DNA from: Sclerodactyla briareus
Lineage: Eukaryota; Echinodermata; Holothuroidea; Dendrochirotida; Sclerodactylidae
DNA: 64,000 bases
Direction of reading: 5' to 3'
Assembly (NCBI GenBank): GCA_026419785.1
Contig: JAODTK010005634.1
Coordinates: 620,001-684,000, forward strand
The letters are not shown here. The first letter of the stretch is position 1. More notes on this DNA, generated by a model, which had not been told where the DNA came from, made no database searches, and worked only from the letters and a program-made list of their open reading frames with translations.

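Overview
The window is animal nuclear DNA: large introns, GT/AG splice sites, many minisatellites, SINE/LINE/hAT-type debris, and no bacterial-style gene packing. Repeat style (degenerate dispersed repeats rich in 'gacctttgacc', 'gcgcaataactcc' and 'agtggcgtacgcagg' motifs, many pure G or C tracts) suggests a marine invertebrate, perhaps an echinoderm or other non-vertebrate deuterostome. The species cannot be told from the sequence.

Almost the whole window (about 8.0 to 64.0 kb) is one gene on the minus strand, an ortholog of ASH1L (Drosophila ash1), the chromatin-bound H3K36 methyltransferase. Exons were recognised by reading the minus strand against the known ASH1L domain order. From the right edge leftward they are: a >4 kb AT-hook-rich exon, cut by the window end (59.8-64.0 kb); a basic linker exon (56.6 kb); a short exon (44.9 kb); a linker exon carrying YDLPYDVWW (40.1 kb); pre-SET/AWS exons (34.6 and 33.2 kb); the SET core (32.0 kb); post-SET (26.8 kb); two linker exons (25.6 and 24.4 kb); a split bromodomain (24.4, 22.8 and 21.8 kb); PHD finger (21.5 kb); BAH domain in four exons (19.1, 16.9, 14.4 and 13.5 kb); and two C-terminal exons (10.1 and 8.05 kb). 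The exon for the C-terminal part of SET was not found. Most conserved exons contain 1-2 bp frame breaks although their splice sites are intact. That fits an unpolished long-read assembly better than an old pseudogene, but the sequence alone does not decide.

The introns are unusually rich in tandem arrays: units of about 44 bp, 62 bp, 69 bp, 20 bp, 51 bp, about 60 bp, a 101-bp palindromic satellite and a satellite of about 154 bp. Two larger tandem duplications (43.1-49.7 kb and 54.7-58.2 kb) each carry one ASH1L exon. A third array (20.65-21.48 kb) carries about five degenerate copies of the PHD-finger exon. Mobile-element remnants include a non-LTR retrotransposon RT tail (1.1-1.6 kb), a 734-bp hAT-like element with an 8-bp target duplication (8.76-9.49 kb), a 308-bp MITE with a 6-bp target duplication (36.9-37.2 kb), SINE-like copies and several dispersed families.

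The leftmost 7.5 kb lies beyond the 3' end of ASH1L and holds repeat fragments but no host gene that I can support. No plus-strand host gene was recognised anywhere in the window.
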